Positions 27,035 through 36,456 of a stretch of DNA of 64,000 bases are shown piece after piece. The position numbers were made by a program, and so were the translations under genes. The DNA is from Citreicoccus inhibens (GTDB lineage Bacteria > Myxococcota > Myxococcia > Myxococcales > Myxococcaceae), in NCBI RefSeq assembly GCF_019039035.1, contig NZ_JAHNZT010000026.1, forward strand, positions 56,645 to 120,644. The letters are read 5' to 3'. Numbering within the stretch: position 1 is the stretch's first letter; each line of letters begins with the position of its first letter. Below the pieces are notes generated by a model. That model searched no databases. It saw only the letters and a program-made list of their open reading frames with translations, and was not told the DNA's origin.

Positions 27035-28537
27035 TCAGCGAGACGCCCGCCGCCCACCCGGACGCGTGACCAACCCCTCCGTCCGGGTCACCGGCCTCGC
27101 GGGCACGGCCCGCTCCAGGCGCCCCAGCTCGCGCACCCGCTCCGGGAAGAGCTGCCCCGCAAGCCGCGCCAGCTCCGCCTCGCGCGCGGGCGGACACGCC
27201 TCGCACAGCCGCTCGGCCATCTCCTGCGCGGTGCGGAAACGCTCCGCGGGCTGCTTCGCGAGCGCGCGCGACAACTGCCGCCACAAGGGCTGCGCGATGC
27301 CGGGCGGGCGCGTCAGCGTCTCGTCGCAGATGGCGCGCATGGAGGCCACCTCGTCCGGGCGCTCGAAGGCCCGCGTCCCGGTGAGCGCCTGATGGAGAAT
27401 GAGGCCCATGGCAAACAGGTCGCTGCGCGCATCCAGCGGCTTGCCCTGCGTCTGCTCCGGCGACATGTAGAGCGGCTTGCCCTTCACGATTCCCGGCAGC
27501 GTCACGGTGCGCTGCGCGCGCGCCTTGGCCACGCCGAAGTCCAACACCTTCACGCGCCCGTCAAAGCCCACCATCAGGTTGTGCGGCGACAGGTCCCGGT
27601 GCACCAGGTTCAGCGACGCGCCGTCCTCGCCCAGCAGCGAGTGCGCCGCGTGCATTCCGTACAGCCCCTGCACCACCACCGCGACCGCGACCGGCGCCTC
27701 GAGCGGCCCCTTCAGCACGCGCAACAGCCGGTCCAGGTCCACCCCGCGCACCAGCTCCATGGCGATGTAGTAGGCGCCCTGCGCCTCGCCAAAGTCATAC
27801 ACGTGCACCAGGTTGGGGTGCGCGAGCCTCAGCCCGATGCGCGCCTCGTCCAGGAACTGCTGCACGATGGCCGGCTCCGAGGTCAGGTGCGGCAGGATGC
27901 GCTTGAGCGCCACCAGCCGGCCCAGCCCCTCGGGCCCGCGCGCGCGCGCCACCAGCACCTGGGCCATGCCGCCCGTGCCCAGCGGCGTCACCACCTCGTA
28001 GCGCCCGATCCGCCCGCGCATGAGCGGCGTGTCGTCCACGTCCAGCTCATCCAGTCGCTCCAGCGCGGAGCGCCCGTCCATCAGCGCCAGGAAGCCCAGC
28101 ACCGCCGAGTCGAGCTGCTCGGCGATCGCCTCCACCAGCCGCATGACGAGCGCGCCCCCGTCCTCGAACGCGCCCCGCAGCGTCAGGCCCATGCCGCCCA
28201 GGTTCAGCCGCCCCAGCGTGAGCTGCGCGCAGAAGAGCATCCGCCCATCCGCCAGCCGCTGCGGCCCCTGCTGGTGCGCCACCTGGAAGACGTCCGCGCC
28301 CAGCTCGCCCATCACCCGCGTCAGCACCGGGCCGCGCGTGCCCCGCAACGACACGAAGCCCGCGTCCCCATGCACCAGCCGCGCGCACTGCGTGAGGAAC
28401 ACGTCCAGCCCGGTGTCGAGGTCCAATCCTCGCTCCAGGCAGTCCTCCAGGATGTCATCCGCCATCTTGTGGACCGCAGTGAGTCCACGAAGAAAAGCGA
28501 CCTCCTCTTCCACGGAGTTGAATTCCACGGAGGACAT
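27035..28537 (-). CDS. Ser/Thr protein kinase with N-terminal GAF-like sensor
   Basis: A 500-residue soluble kinase. Residues about 10-170 look like a GAF-type sensor. The Hanks-type kinase domain follows (about 178-430) with the glycine loop PLGTGGMAQV, Lys212 in VALKR, Glu231 in the C-helix, Asp315 in HRDLSPHN, Asn320 and Asp333 in LDFGVAK. The Ser in place of the usual Lys/Arg in HRDLSPHN is common in myxobacterial kinases. All catalytic residues are present, so it should be active. The last 70 residues form a basic, proline-containing tail. No membrane segment is seen, so the signal is probably cytoplasmic. Confidence 0.92.
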   Translation of the reverse strand: MSSVEFNSVEEEVAFLRGLTAVHKMADDILEDCLERGLDLDTGLDVFLTQCARLVHGDAGFVSLRGTRGPVLTRVMGELGADVFQVAHQQGPQRLADGRMLFCAQLTLGRLNLGGMGLTLRGAFEDGGALVMRLVEAIAEQLDSAVLGFLALMDGRSALERLDELDVDDTPLMRGRIGRYEVVTPLGTGGMAQVLVARARGPEGLGRLVALKRILPHLTSEPAIVQQFLDEARIGLRLAHPNLVHVYDFGEAQGAYYIAMELVRGVDLDRLLRVLKGPLEAPVAVAVVVQGLYGMHAAHSLLGEDGASLNLVHRDLSPHNLMVGFDGRVKVLDFGVAKARAQRTVTLPGIVKGKPLYMSPEQTQGKPLDARSDLFAMGLILHQALTGTRAFERPDEVASMRAICDETLTRPPGIAQPLWRQLSRALAKQPAERFRTAQEMAERLCEACPPAREAELARLAGQLFPERVRELGRLERAVPARPVTRTEGLVTRPGGRRASR

Positions 28538-28610
28538 TCAACACCTGAAAAGCAGGAGAGCAAAGATGGTGGGACGTGGCGCCGGCGCGCGGTTGTGCGC
28601 CGGCGGACGA

Positions 28611-28901
28611 CTACACGCGCTCGCGCGGCGCCGAGACGTGCGACGGCAGCTCGGAGGTGGAGCGGGACACCTGGGAGGGGCGCTCCAGCAGACCGTGGAC
28701 GTCCAGCACGTGCTCCAGGTGGACGATGCGGGCCCGGAGCGCCTCCATCTCACCGGCCGGGGTGTGTGACTGACTCGCGCGCAGCCGCAGCCAGGCGTCC
28801 ACGAAGGGCTTGATGGAGAAGCGCAGCGTCAGGCCCAGCAGCGGGATGCCGAGGACTGTCGCGACAACGAACATCGAGAGGACGGCTTCTTGCGTCGACA
28901 T
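28611..28901 (-). CDS. Small single-pass membrane protein with coiled coil
   Basis: A 96-residue protein I do not recognise. It starts MSTQEAVLSMFVVATVLGIP with a single membrane helix at about residues 8-30. A basic segment (RFSIKPFVDAWLRLRAS) and an acidic heptad-like stretch (about 50-70, GEMEALRARIVHLEHVLDVH) follow. The layout loosely resembles PspB-like envelope-stress proteins, but the match is not strong enough to name it. It sits between the dnaK terminator and the kinase gene on the same strand. Confidence 0.72.
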   Translation of the reverse strand: MSTQEAVLSMFVVATVLGIPLLGLTLRFSIKPFVDAWLRLRASQSHTPAGEMEALRARIVHLEHVLDVHGLLERPSQVSRSTSELPSHVSAPRERV

Positions 28902-28945
28902 GGACCTACCCCCGGAGTGGAACGGCGCGCCCTTCCCTACGGGCT

Positions 28946-28970
28946 GGCGGGGATGCGATTGCATCCCGCC
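28946..28970 (-). terminator. Terminator downstream of dnaK
   Basis: GGGATGC pairs with GCATCCC around a GATT loop, and the stem is extended by GGC with GCC past one bulged G. It begins 14 bases after the dnaK stop in the direction of transcription. It separates the grpE-dnaK unit from the small membrane protein gene. Confidence 0.62.
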
Positions 28971-28984
28971 CGCCGAAACCCGGC

Positions 28985-30814
28985 TCAGCTCGACTTCGCC
29001 TGGTCCGAGTAGATGGCGTCCGCGATGCGGTACGCGCTGCCCTCCAGTCGCTGGAAGGCCTCGCGGAGCGCCGCGGCGTCGGAGGTGTTGAGCATTGAAC
29101 GGAGCCGCTCGAGGTCGGACTTGATCTCCTCCCGGTCCTTCTCCGTGAGGAGGCTGGCGTACTCCTCCAGGCTCTTCTCGGTGGTGTAGATGAGCCCGTC
29201 GGCGTTGTTGCGCAGCTCCGCCAGCTCCTTCTTCTTCTTGTCATCGACGGCGTGCGACTGCGCGTCGGAGATCATCGCCTGGATCTCCGCCTCGGAGAGG
29301 CCGGAGTTGCTCACCACGCGCACCTGCTGGACCTTGCCGGTGCCCAGGTCCTTGGCGCCCACGTGCACGATGCCGTTGGCGTCGATGTCGAACGACACTT
29401 CAATCTGCGGCACGCCGCGCGGCGCGGGGGGAATGCCCACCAGTTCGAAGCGCGCGAGCGTCTTGTTGTCCGCCGCCATCTCGCGCTCGCCCTGGAGCAC
29501 GTGCACGGACACGAGCGGCTGGTTGTCCACCGCGGTGGAGAACACCTGGCTCTTCTTGCAGGGGATGGTGGTGTTCTTCTCGATGATCTTCGTGAAGACG
29601 CCGCCGGCCGTCTCCACGCCCAGCGACAGGGGCGTCACGTCCAGCAGGAGGACGTCCTTCACCTCGCCCTTGAGCACGCCGCCCTGGATGGCGGCGCCCA
29701 CGGCGACCACCTCGTCCGGGTTGATGCCCTTGTGCGGCTCCTTGCCGAAGAACTCCTTCACCTTCTGCTGCACGCGCGGCATGCGCGTCATGCCGCCCAC
29801 CAGGAGCACCTGGTTGATCTGCTGCGCCGTCACGCCCGCGTCCTTCAGCGCCGTGCGGCACGGGTCGATGGTGCGGTCGATGAGGTCCGCGACCAGCGCC
29901 TCGAACGTGGACCGGTCCACCGTCTCCGTGAGGTGCTTGGGGCCCGTGGCGTCCGCCGTGATGAACGGCAGGTTCACCTCGGTCTCGGGCGCGCTGGACA
30001 GCTCGTGCTTGGCGCGCTCGGCGGCCTCCTTCAGGCGCTGGAGCGCCATGCGGTCGCGGCGCAGGTCCAGCCCGCCATTGGCCTCGGCGAAGCGCTTGGC
30101 CAGGTAGTCGATGAGCCGCTGGTCGAAGTCCTCGCCGCCCAGGAACGTGTCGCCGTTCGTGCTCTTCACCTCGAAGACACCGGCGTTGAGCTCCAGGATG
30201 GAGATATCGAACGTGCCGCCGCCCAGGTCGTAGACGGCGATGCGCTCGGTGCCGCCTTCCTTCACCTTGTCCAAGCCGTACGCCAGCGCGGCCGCGGTGG
30301 GCTCGTTGATGATGCGCAGGACGTTGAGCCCCGCGATGCGGCCGGCGTCCTTGGTGGCCTGACGCTGGCTGTCGTTGAAGTAGGCGGGGACGGTGATGAC
30401 CGCCTCGGACACGGGCTCGCCGAGGTAGTCCTCCGCCGTCTGCTTCATCTTCATCAGCACGATGGCGCTGACTTCCGGCGGGCTGTGCCCCTTGCCGCGG
30501 ATCTCCACCCAGGCGTCGCCGTTGGGGCTGGACGCCACCTTGAAGGCGCTGACGCCAATGGCCTTCTTGGCCTCGGGCGAATCGAACTTGCGGCCGATGA
30601 GCCGCTTCACCGCGAAGACGGTGTTCTCTGGGTTGGTGATGGCCTGCCGCTTGGCAATCTGGCCCACCAGCCGCTCACCGGAGTCGGTGAAGCCCACCAT
30701 GGAGGGGGTGGTCCGGCTGCCTTCGCTGTTCGGGATGACCACCGGCTCGCCGCCTTCCATGACGGCGACGCACGAGTTGGTCGTGCCCAGGTCGATTCCA
30801 ATCACCTTGCCCAT
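28985..30814 (-). CDS. dnaK: Hsp70 chaperone DnaK paralogue, SglK-like
   Basis: A 609-residue Hsp70. The ATPase domain starts [20 protein letters not shown], with phosphate loops [12 protein letters not shown] and [12 protein letters not shown]. The substrate-binding domain begins after [14 protein letters not shown], followed by a helical lid. Housekeeping DnaK is usually about 635 residues and ends in an acidic tail; here the protein stops after [17 protein letters not shown] without one. In Myxococcus xanthus the paralogue SglK has a GrpE-like partner, GrpS, encoded just upstream and is needed for social motility and exopolysaccharide. The same pairing here, with five bases between the genes, makes an SglK orthologue likely but not proven. 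Confidence 0.93.
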   Translation of the reverse strand: MGKVIGIDLGTTNSCVAVMEGGEPVVIPNSEGSRTTPSMVGFTDSGERLVGQIAKRQAITNPENTVFAVKRLIGRKFDSPEAKKAIGVSAFKVASSPNGDAWVEIRGKGHSPPEVSAIVLMKMKQTAEDYLGEPVSEAVITVPAYFNDSQRQATKDAGRIAGLNVLRIINEPTAAALAYGLDKVKEGGTERIAVYDLGGGTFDISILELNAGVFEVKSTNGDTFLGGEDFDQRLIDYLAKRFAEANGGLDLRRDRMALQRLKEAAERAKHELSSAPETEVNLPFITADATGPKHLTETVDRSTFEALVADLIDRTIDPCRTALKDAGVTAQQINQVLLVGGMTRMPRVQQKVKEFFGKEPHKGINPDEVVAVGAAIQGGVLKGEVKDVLLLDVTPLSLGVETAGGVFTKIIEKNTTIPCKKSQVFSTAVDNQPLVSVHVLQGEREMAADNKTLARFELVGIPPAPRGVPQIEVSFDIDANGIVHVGAKDLGTGKVQQVRVVSNSGLSEAEIQAMISDAQSHAVDDKKKKELAELRNNADGLIYTTEKSLEEYASLLTEKDREEIKSDLERLRSMLNTSDAAALREAFQRLEGSAYRIADAIYSDQAKSS

Positions 30815-30819
30815 GGCTG

Positions 30820-31605
30820 TTACTGACTCCCCCCTGAGGATTGCTCGGATGCCGCGGGCTGGGCGGGCGGCTCGGGCGCCTCCGCGGGCGCGCGCGCCAC
30901 CACGACGAGCGCCGGCCGAGCCAGCCGCTCATTGAGAAAGAAACCGCGCACCAGCTCCATCACCACATGCCCCGCCGGAACCTCGGCGGTCTCCACCTGC
31001 TGCACGGCCTCATGGAGGCGCGGATCAAACGGCTGACCCTTCGCGCTGAAGGCCTTCACGCCATGCTTGCCGAGCGCGTCCTCGAAGGACTTGCGCGTCA
31101 TGGCCACGCCCTTCTGGAAGCTGTCGATGTCCGGAGACCTGGCCGCCGCGTCGAGCGCGCGATCCATGTTGTCCATCACCGGGAGCAGATCCTTCAGCAG
31201 CTTCTCCACGCCGAACTTCTGGATCTCCTCCTTTTCCTTCACGGTCCGCTTGCGGAAGTTCTCCAGGTCCGCCGCGGCGCGCAGGGCGCGATCCTGGAAG
31301 TCCTTGGCGCGCTCGTGGGCCTCGCGCAGGCGCTCCATCGTCTCGCGGCCCTTGGCCATGCTCAGCTCGAGCTGCGCGCGCACGGACTCCAATTCCTGAC
31401 GGAGCGCCGTGGCATCCTCGACCTGGGTCTGGGACTCGGGCGGGGCGGCCACCGGTTCGGAGGAAGCCTCCGCGGCCTCCACCTCCACCTGGGTCACCAC
31501 CTCTTCGCCTTCGTCCATCCGACGCTCGACGCTGCGCACTGCGTCGTCGATGACGTCCTGCCCGATGTCCGCTTGAATACTGCCCTTTTCGTTGGAACCC
31601 GCCAC
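30820..31605 (-). CDS. grpE: GrpE-family nucleotide exchange factor, GrpS-like
   Basis: A 261-residue GrpE protein if the GTG at 31605 is used. The N-terminal 65 residues are acidic and probably disordered. A long coiled coil follows (about 68-135), with the conserved [12 protein letters not shown] at its end. The C-terminal beta-wing is at about 190-235 ([19 protein letters not shown], then [17 protein letters not shown]). The Gln/Ser/Pro tail is unusual. Starts remain unclear: TTG 31677, GTG 31605 and ATG 31518 are all in frame and none has a strong ribosome-binding site. It releases ADP from the downstream DnaK, with which it forms an operon. Tentatively the GrpS of an SglK/GrpS pair. Confidence 0.88.
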   Translation of the reverse strand: MAGSNEKGSIQADIGQDVIDDAVRSVERRMDEGEEVVTQVEVEAAEASSEPVAAPPESQTQVEDATALRQELESVRAQLELSMAKGRETMERLREAHERAKDFQDRALRAAADLENFRKRTVKEKEEIQKFGVEKLLKDLLPVMDNMDRALDAAARSPDIDSFQKGVAMTRKSFEDALGKHGVKAFSAKGQPFDPRLHEAVQQVETAEVPAGHVVMELVRGFFLNERLARPALVVVARAPAEAPEPPAQPAASEQSSGGSQ

Positions 31606-31708
31606 GGCGCGCACTATGTCACGCGCCGACAGGCGATCCAACAGTTCACCCGGACTGAACGACCCCGGTCCAAGCAATCAAGCAAGTCGATACACGGGCA
31701 GCGGAACT

Positions 31709-32182
31709 TCACGCTCCGGACGTGGGCTTCTTGCGTCCGATCGACTTCTTGCTCGCCGCTTTCTTCGTGGGCCCGGCGCTGCCCTTCGTCCCCTTCTTGC
31801 GGCCAATGGACTTGGACGTGGACGTGCTCGCCTTGCGCGCGGGGCGCGGAGACTTGGGCGCGGCGGGCTCGGCCGCGGAGGTCGGACGCGGCGAGGCGGG
31901 AGCGGGGCCCTCCTCTCCGGGCTCGCGATTGAAGGCGCCTTCCACCGCGCCCTCCACCCGACGAACCGCCGTTTCAATCTTCTCCGAGGCCGTCTTGGTG
32001 GCGGTGGAGGCCCAGACGCGCAGTTGCTCCAAGCCCTCCTTCACCTTGGCCTGGTTCTGCGGGTCACGCACTTCCTTGAGGAGGCGCTCGGCTTCGCCGC
32101 GGAGATCATCCGTGGAGCGCTTGAGTTCGTCGCCGGTGCGCTTGAGGAAGTCCATCAACTGCTTGTCCCACTTGTCGCTCAT
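31709..32182 (-). CDS. Coiled-coil protein with basic SIGRKK-repeat tail
   Basis: A 157-residue protein in two parts. Residues 1-85 are amphipathic helix with heptads (WDKQLMDFLKRTGDEL, VKEGLEQLRVWAS), reminiscent of phasins or apolipoprotein-like helices. After an acidic/proline linker, residues 115-157 form a lysine-rich tail like that of histone H1. It holds two exact SIGRKK repeats (125-130 and 147-152), each preceded by lysine-rich segments. The mix suggests self-association plus nucleic-acid or acidic-surface binding. GAGGA precedes ATG 32182. It is upstream of the grpE-dnaK unit on the same strand with a gap of about 100 bp and could share its transcript. Confidence 0.75.
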   Translation of the reverse strand: MSDKWDKQLMDFLKRTGDELKRSTDDLRGEAERLLKEVRDPQNQAKVKEGLEQLRVWASTATKTASEKIETAVRRVEGAVEGAFNREPGEEGPAPASPRPTSAAEPAAPKSPRPARKASTSTSKSIGRKKGTKGSAGPTKKAASKKSIGRKKPTSGA

Positions 32183-32410
32183 GGCTTGAGTCCTCGTCCT
32201 GGTGGCGTGCCCCGCCTGGGGGAACATCCTGAGAGGCCATCCAACTTCACGCCTCGGGTGAGCGCAAAGCCTCTCCACCCTTTCTGGAGACACGTCCGAG
32301 CGCTGTCGTGATTGCCACACAGGCCGGACCGGAGCGGACAGCGACACCGCCGGAAGGAACAGGTTAGATTGGCCGACCAGCCAGAGTCCTTCGTCGGAGC
32401 CCTGCCCACC

Positions 32411-34765
32411 ATGATGACTTCCCGAGCCCTCGGGGCGCTCGCCCTTCTCGTCGCGCTGTCCGCCTGTTCTGGGGACGGCAATGACCAGGAGGGGCCCATC
32501 CTGCCCTCCACCGACCTCGCCGCGACCACGGTGGGAAGGCCCTTCGAGTACGTCATCGTCGCCCGGGGTGGCACCGCGCCGCTGCAATACGCGGTGACCA
32601 ACCCTCCGCCGGGGTGCTCGTTCTACTCGGGCACCGGGAAGCTGACCGGCCCCGCGAGCCAGGCCGGTGACTGGCCCTTCGAGGTCAAGGTCCGAGACGG
32701 CGCGGGCCTCACGAGCGCGCATACCTACTCGCTGAAGGTCTTCGCCGCGCCCCAGGTGACGAGCCGTGACCTGCCGGACGCGACGGTGGGCTCGCCGTAC
32801 TCCACGGTGCTCAACGCCAGCGGAGGCGCGCCGGCGTTGCGCTGGACCCTGACGGGAGGCTCGCTCCCGGCGGGCCTGACGCTCTCGCCCGAGGGCATCA
32901 TCAGCGGCGTGCCGCAGGACACCGTGGGCCCCCGCGCCCTCACCGTGAGCGTCACGGACGCGAGCGGCGCGGTCGCCACGGCGACGGTGAACCTCAAGCT
33001 CGGCGGCTCCACGGGAGGAACCACCGACGGCGGGGATGGCGGCACGGACGGCGGCACTCCGGACGGCGGCGGCACCCCCGATGGTGGCGGCGGCGCGCGG
33101 AACCCGTTCCCGCTGAAGATCGCCAACTGGAACATCGAGTGGTTCGGCGACCCGACCGCGGGCCATGGTCCGTCCAATGAGCCGCTCCAGCTCGCCAACG
33201 CGGTGACGGTCATCTCCTCCCTGGACCCGGACATCATGGGCGTGGCGGAGATCGTCGACACCGCGCAGTTCAATTCGCTGAAAGCGCAGCTCCCCGGGGG
33301 TTACGACGGCTTCCTCGCCGACGACGCCACGCGCGTCCCAGGCGGCTCGAACTCCTACACGCCGGACGAGCAGAAGGTGGGCGTGCTCTTCAAGTCGAGC
33401 ATCGTGCAGGTCCTCAGCGCGCGCGTCGTCCTCACCGCCAATGACTATCAATTCGCCGGGCGCCCGCCGCTGCGTGTGGACTTCCGGGTGACCCGCAATG
33501 GGACGTCGGTGGACCTGACGCTCTTCGTGCTCCACCTGAAGGCCATGACCGCCCAGGATGACTATGACCGGCGGCAGGCCGCGGCGGCGGTCCTGAAGGA
33601 CTACCTGGACGCGCAGCTCCCCGACGCGAACGTCCTGGTGGTCGGGGACTGGAACGACGATGTGGATGTCTCGACGACCAAGGACGCCGTCACGGGGCAG
33701 TACCTGCCCTCGCCCTTCGGCGCGTTCCTGAACGACTCGACGCACTACACCTTCCTCACGCAGGCGCTGTCGGCGACCCAGGGCTCCACGGCGAGCTTCA
33801 GCTCGTTCATCGACCATCAGCTCGCGTCCAACGAGCTGGCCGCCCATTACGAGCCGCAGTCCGCCACGGTGAGCCACCCGAACATCACCAACTACAAGAA
33901 CACCACGTCGGATCACTACCCGGTGTTCACCCGCTTCGACTTCTCCACCACCACGGCGGCGCGACAGCTCCAGCTCACCGCGCCCAATGGTGGCGAGTCC
34001 CTGGCCGCGGACACCGCGTTCCCCATCACCTGGACATCGTCGGGCGTGAGCAACGTCCGGCTGCGCTACACGCTGGACAACGGCGCCACCTGGAAGGACA
34101 TCGTCTCCAGCGTCCCCGCGACTCCCGCCACGTACACCTGGACCGTGCCGCGCGAGGCCAGCACGAGCGCCCGCGTGCAGGTGATGGACGTGGACCAGAC
34201 CACCGTGCTCGACCAGAGCGATGCCGTGTTCGCCATGACCCGGCCGCCTCCCGCCGTGTTCATCAACGAGTACCTGCCCCAGCCGTTCAACGCGTCGGGG
34301 ACGAGCACGCCGGACTACGACCAGCAGTTCGTGGAGGTGGTCAACTCGACGAACGCCGCGGTGGACCTCTCCGGTTGGCGCATCGATGACCTCAAGTCCC
34401 ACCGGGGTCTCGAGCCCACGCGCCACGTGTTCGCCCAGGGCACCGTGGTTCCCGCGCATCAGGTGTACGTCGTCTACTCGGGGGCATCTGCGGTGCCGGC
34501 CAGCGCGACCAACGCCACGTACTCCAACGGCGGCATGGGGCTGCGCTTCGACCGAGGCGTCAACCAGGGGAGCGGCGGTGACAGCCTCTTCCTCAAGCAC
34601 CCGGACGGCTCGGTGGAGGACTCGACCAGCTATGTCGATGCCTACCCGGGCACGTCCTACAACCGCGCGCCCGACGCGAGCAGCACGGGGACGTGGTCGC
34701 TGCACACCAGCCTGTCGAGCAGCGTGGCCTCGCCCGGAAAGCACGCGGACGGCACCGCGTTCTGA
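32411..34765 (+). CDS. Lipoprotein with endonuclease/exonuclease/phosphatase-fold and lamin-tail domain
   Basis: A 784-residue lipoprotein (MMTSRALGALALLVALSAC, lipid on Cys19). Two Ig-like domains (about 30-200) precede an Asp-Gly-Gly linker (about 203-230). The enzymatic domain (about 235-513) has the EEP pattern: IANWNIEWFGD, Glu in MGVAEIVD, LHLKAM, VVGDWNDD and TSDHYPVF. A fibronectin/Ig-like module follows, then a C-terminal lamin-tail-like domain (about 613-784) with INEYLPQP and DLSGWRIDD. The active-site residues look intact, so it may cleave extracellular DNA or phosphate esters at the cell surface. Its neighbour across a terminator is the C58 protease candidate. Confidence 0.88.
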   Translation: MMTSRALGALALLVALSACSGDGNDQEGPILPSTDLAATTVGRPFEYVIVARGGTAPLQYAVTNPPPGCSFYSGTGKLTGPASQAGDWPFEVKVRDGAGLTSAHTYSLKVFAAPQVTSRDLPDATVGSPYSTVLNASGGAPALRWTLTGGSLPAGLTLSPEGIISGVPQDTVGPRALTVSVTDASGAVATATVNLKLGGSTGGTTDGGDGGTDGGTPDGGGTPDGGGGARNPFPLKIANWNIEWFGDPTAGHGPSNEPLQLANAVTVISSLDPDIMGVAEIVDTAQFNSLKAQLPGGYDGFLADDATRVPGGSNSYTPDEQKVGVLFKSSIVQVLSARVVLTANDYQFAGRPPLRVDFRVTRNGTSVDLTLFVLHLKAMTAQDDYDRRQAAAAVLKDYLDAQLPDANVLVVGDWNDDVDVSTTKDAVTGQYLPSPFGAFLNDSTHYTFLTQALSATQGSTASFSSFIDHQLASNELAAHYEPQSATVSHPNITNYKNTTSDHYPVFTRFDFSTTTAARQLQLTAPNGGESLAADTAFPITWTSSGVSNVRLRYTLDNGATWKDIVSSVPATPATYTWTVPREASTSARVQVMDVDQTTVLDQSDAVFAMTRPPPAVFINEYLPQPFNASGTSTPDYDQQFVEVVNSTNAAVDLSGWRIDDLKSHRGLEPTRHVFAQGTVVPAHQVYVVYSGASAVPASATNATYSNGGMGLRFDRGVNQGSGGDSLFLKHPDGSVEDSTSYVDAYPGTSYNRAPDASSTGTWSLHTSLSSSVASPGKHADGTAF

Positions 34766-34775
34766 CCTCGGAGAA

Positions 34776-34812
34776 CCCCGCCCGTCGAGCCTCGCGCTCG
34801 GCGGGCGCGGGG
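34776..34812. terminator. Strong bidirectional hairpin terminator
   Basis: A ten-base-pair stem (CCCGTCGAGC with GCTCGGCGGG, one T-G wobble) with a five-base loop occupies 34781-34805. It is extended past a two-base bulge by CCCCG with CGGGG. It starts 10 bases after the stop of the EEP lipoprotein gene and faces the end of the convergent protease gene. Confidence 0.7.
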
Positions 34813-34904
34813 AGCGCCACGGCGGTCCTCGGTCAGCGCCGCGCGCTCAGTCCAGCGCACGGCGGTGACCCTCCCGCGCGGACTTCAGGGCCGCGCGGCG
34901 TGGC

Positions 34905-36209
34905 TCACGGCTGATGGCGCGTGAGGTTGAACTTGTCGTAGCCCTCGTCGATGTAGACCTCGTTGAGGTGGCCGATGATGAGCTTGTTCAGGTCCTCGTG
35001 GTTGGCCACCTTCCACTCGCCCGTGTTGGCATCCATCAAGCGGCACTCGCCCCCCGTCTTGTGCAGCCCGATGACGTGGCCCTCGCCGCTGACGTCGGAC
35101 TTCTTGATGCCCAGGCGGTAGAAGCCATCCTGCTGCGTGCTCTGTGAGAGGGTGGCGCGGAAGTTCTCCGGATCGATGTCCGTGTCCGGGTGGACCACGG
35201 TGCCTGGGATTCCACCGCCGCGCTGCGTGCGGAACGCCTCGGTCTGCGTCTGGATGTGGTCCTGGTTCTGCTGGATGTGCGCGACATCGTGGTTGAGCCG
35301 CGCGTTGATGTCCGCGCGGCCCTGCTTCAACGTCTGGCTTTGATGGCGCAGGCCGGCGCTCTGACCGTGGGGCAGGGTATCGACCCCCTCCTTCATCTTC
35401 AGCGGCCCCTTGATGTGCGCGTCGACGTTCGCCGCGGTGTGCTCCATGCGCTTGGCGCCGTCCTCCCGCAGCCGATGGTCCATGTCCGCGGCCAAGGTGC
35501 CCATGGACTTGGCGGTCGCGATCTTCCCCTGCACGCCTTGGATGTTCTCCATGTTGGCGTTGTTGAGCTGCTTGATTTCGTTCCCCTTCGCCATCTCCGC
35601 GACCTGCTTCGCGGCGAGCGACCCGAAGTCGTTCGCCAGCGTGTGGGCGAAGGCCTGGGAGGCCTCGTTCATGTTCGGGTGCGACGCCCCCTGGCGGATC
35701 CACTCGGAGGTCATCGCGCTGCAGATGCCGTCGCGCGCGTCCTGGTTGTCCGCCAGCCGAGGGTCCCCGCCCTGGTCGATGTAGTGGAGGATCTCCGCGC
35801 TCGGGATGTCCGCCTTGATGTCGTTGCACTTCGCCTGGATGAACTCCCGGGGGGCGCCCTCCACGTTCTCCAGGTGGACGCCCTGGCTCAACTTCGCCAG
35901 GGTCGCCGAGTGCGCATCCGGCGAGGACGGGCGGCTGGAGGTGGGCGACGACGGAGACTTCCACAGGCTGCCGCGCCGCGAGTTCAGCGCCGCGACCGTC
36001 TCCTTCGACTGGAACATCTTCTGGGTGCTGGTGTCCTGGGGAGCGGCCTTCTTGGAGTCCACCTTGTCCGAGTGCCGGTCCACCGAGGTCTTCGCCGGGG
36101 ACGTGGGGGACATCGCGGCGGGGAGCGGCTTCTTCTGCGTGGCCACGTTCGTGGCTTGCGCCTTGTTCGCCGAAGACGTCGGGCCCGTGTTGATGCGGGA
36201 GATAGGCAT
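34905..36209 (-). CDS. YopT-type (C58-like) cysteine protease candidate, effector-like
   Basis: A 434-residue soluble protein. Residues 1-110 are Ser/Pro/Lys/Thr-rich and probably disordered, like a secretion or linker region. The remainder carries what looks like a C58 triad: Cys163 in GICSAMTSEWIRQG, His378 in GEGHVIGLHK and Asp393 in RLMDANTGEWKV. The order, spacing after the histidine and flanking small residues resemble YopT and AvrPphB. Between Cys and His is a long helical region (about 195-330), unusually long for YopT. No classical signal peptide is seen, so release would need another route. It might be a toxin used on prey or kin. ATG 36209 has GGAGG six bases upstream. Confidence 0.68.
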   Translation of the reverse strand: MPISRINTGPTSSANKAQATNVATQKKPLPAAMSPTSPAKTSVDRHSDKVDSKKAAPQDTSTQKMFQSKETVAALNSRRGSLWKSPSSPTSSRPSSPDAHSATLAKLSQGVHLENVEGAPREFIQAKCNDIKADIPSAEILHYIDQGGDPRLADNQDARDGICSAMTSEWIRQGASHPNMNEASQAFAHTLANDFGSLAAKQVAEMAKGNEIKQLNNANMENIQGVQGKIATAKSMGTLAADMDHRLREDGAKRMEHTAANVDAHIKGPLKMKEGVDTLPHGQSAGLRHQSQTLKQGRADINARLNHDVAHIQQNQDHIQTQTEAFRTQRGGGIPGTVVHPDTDIDPENFRATLSQSTQQDGFYRLGIKKSDVSGEGHVIGLHKTGGECRLMDANTGEWKVANHEDLNKLIIGHLNEVYIDEGYDKFNLTRHQP

Positions 36210-36456
36210 GTGGCCCTCCAGGGGAAAAGAAGGTGAGCCTTGGAGGGATGGGCGGGGATGTCAAATCTGCATAACAGGCCAGAACCACTAGACCAGACAG
36301 CCCGGAGTCAAGAAACGTCGTCCCGGGAACACAAGGAATTGTCCCACCCGCGTTGGTGCAGCGACCCAATTCGCGGGCCCGTTCCGTATTCTTCCGGGAA
36401 GGGCGACGGACGGCCGGGCATCGGGCCCGGTCCGGCCCGCGTGGGACGGAGCGACC

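Noticed and set aside
31709..34744. A 1011-codon open frame on the minus strand
   Set aside because: Most of it is antisense to the EEP lipoprotein. The real gene is the last 157 codons, from ATG 32182.
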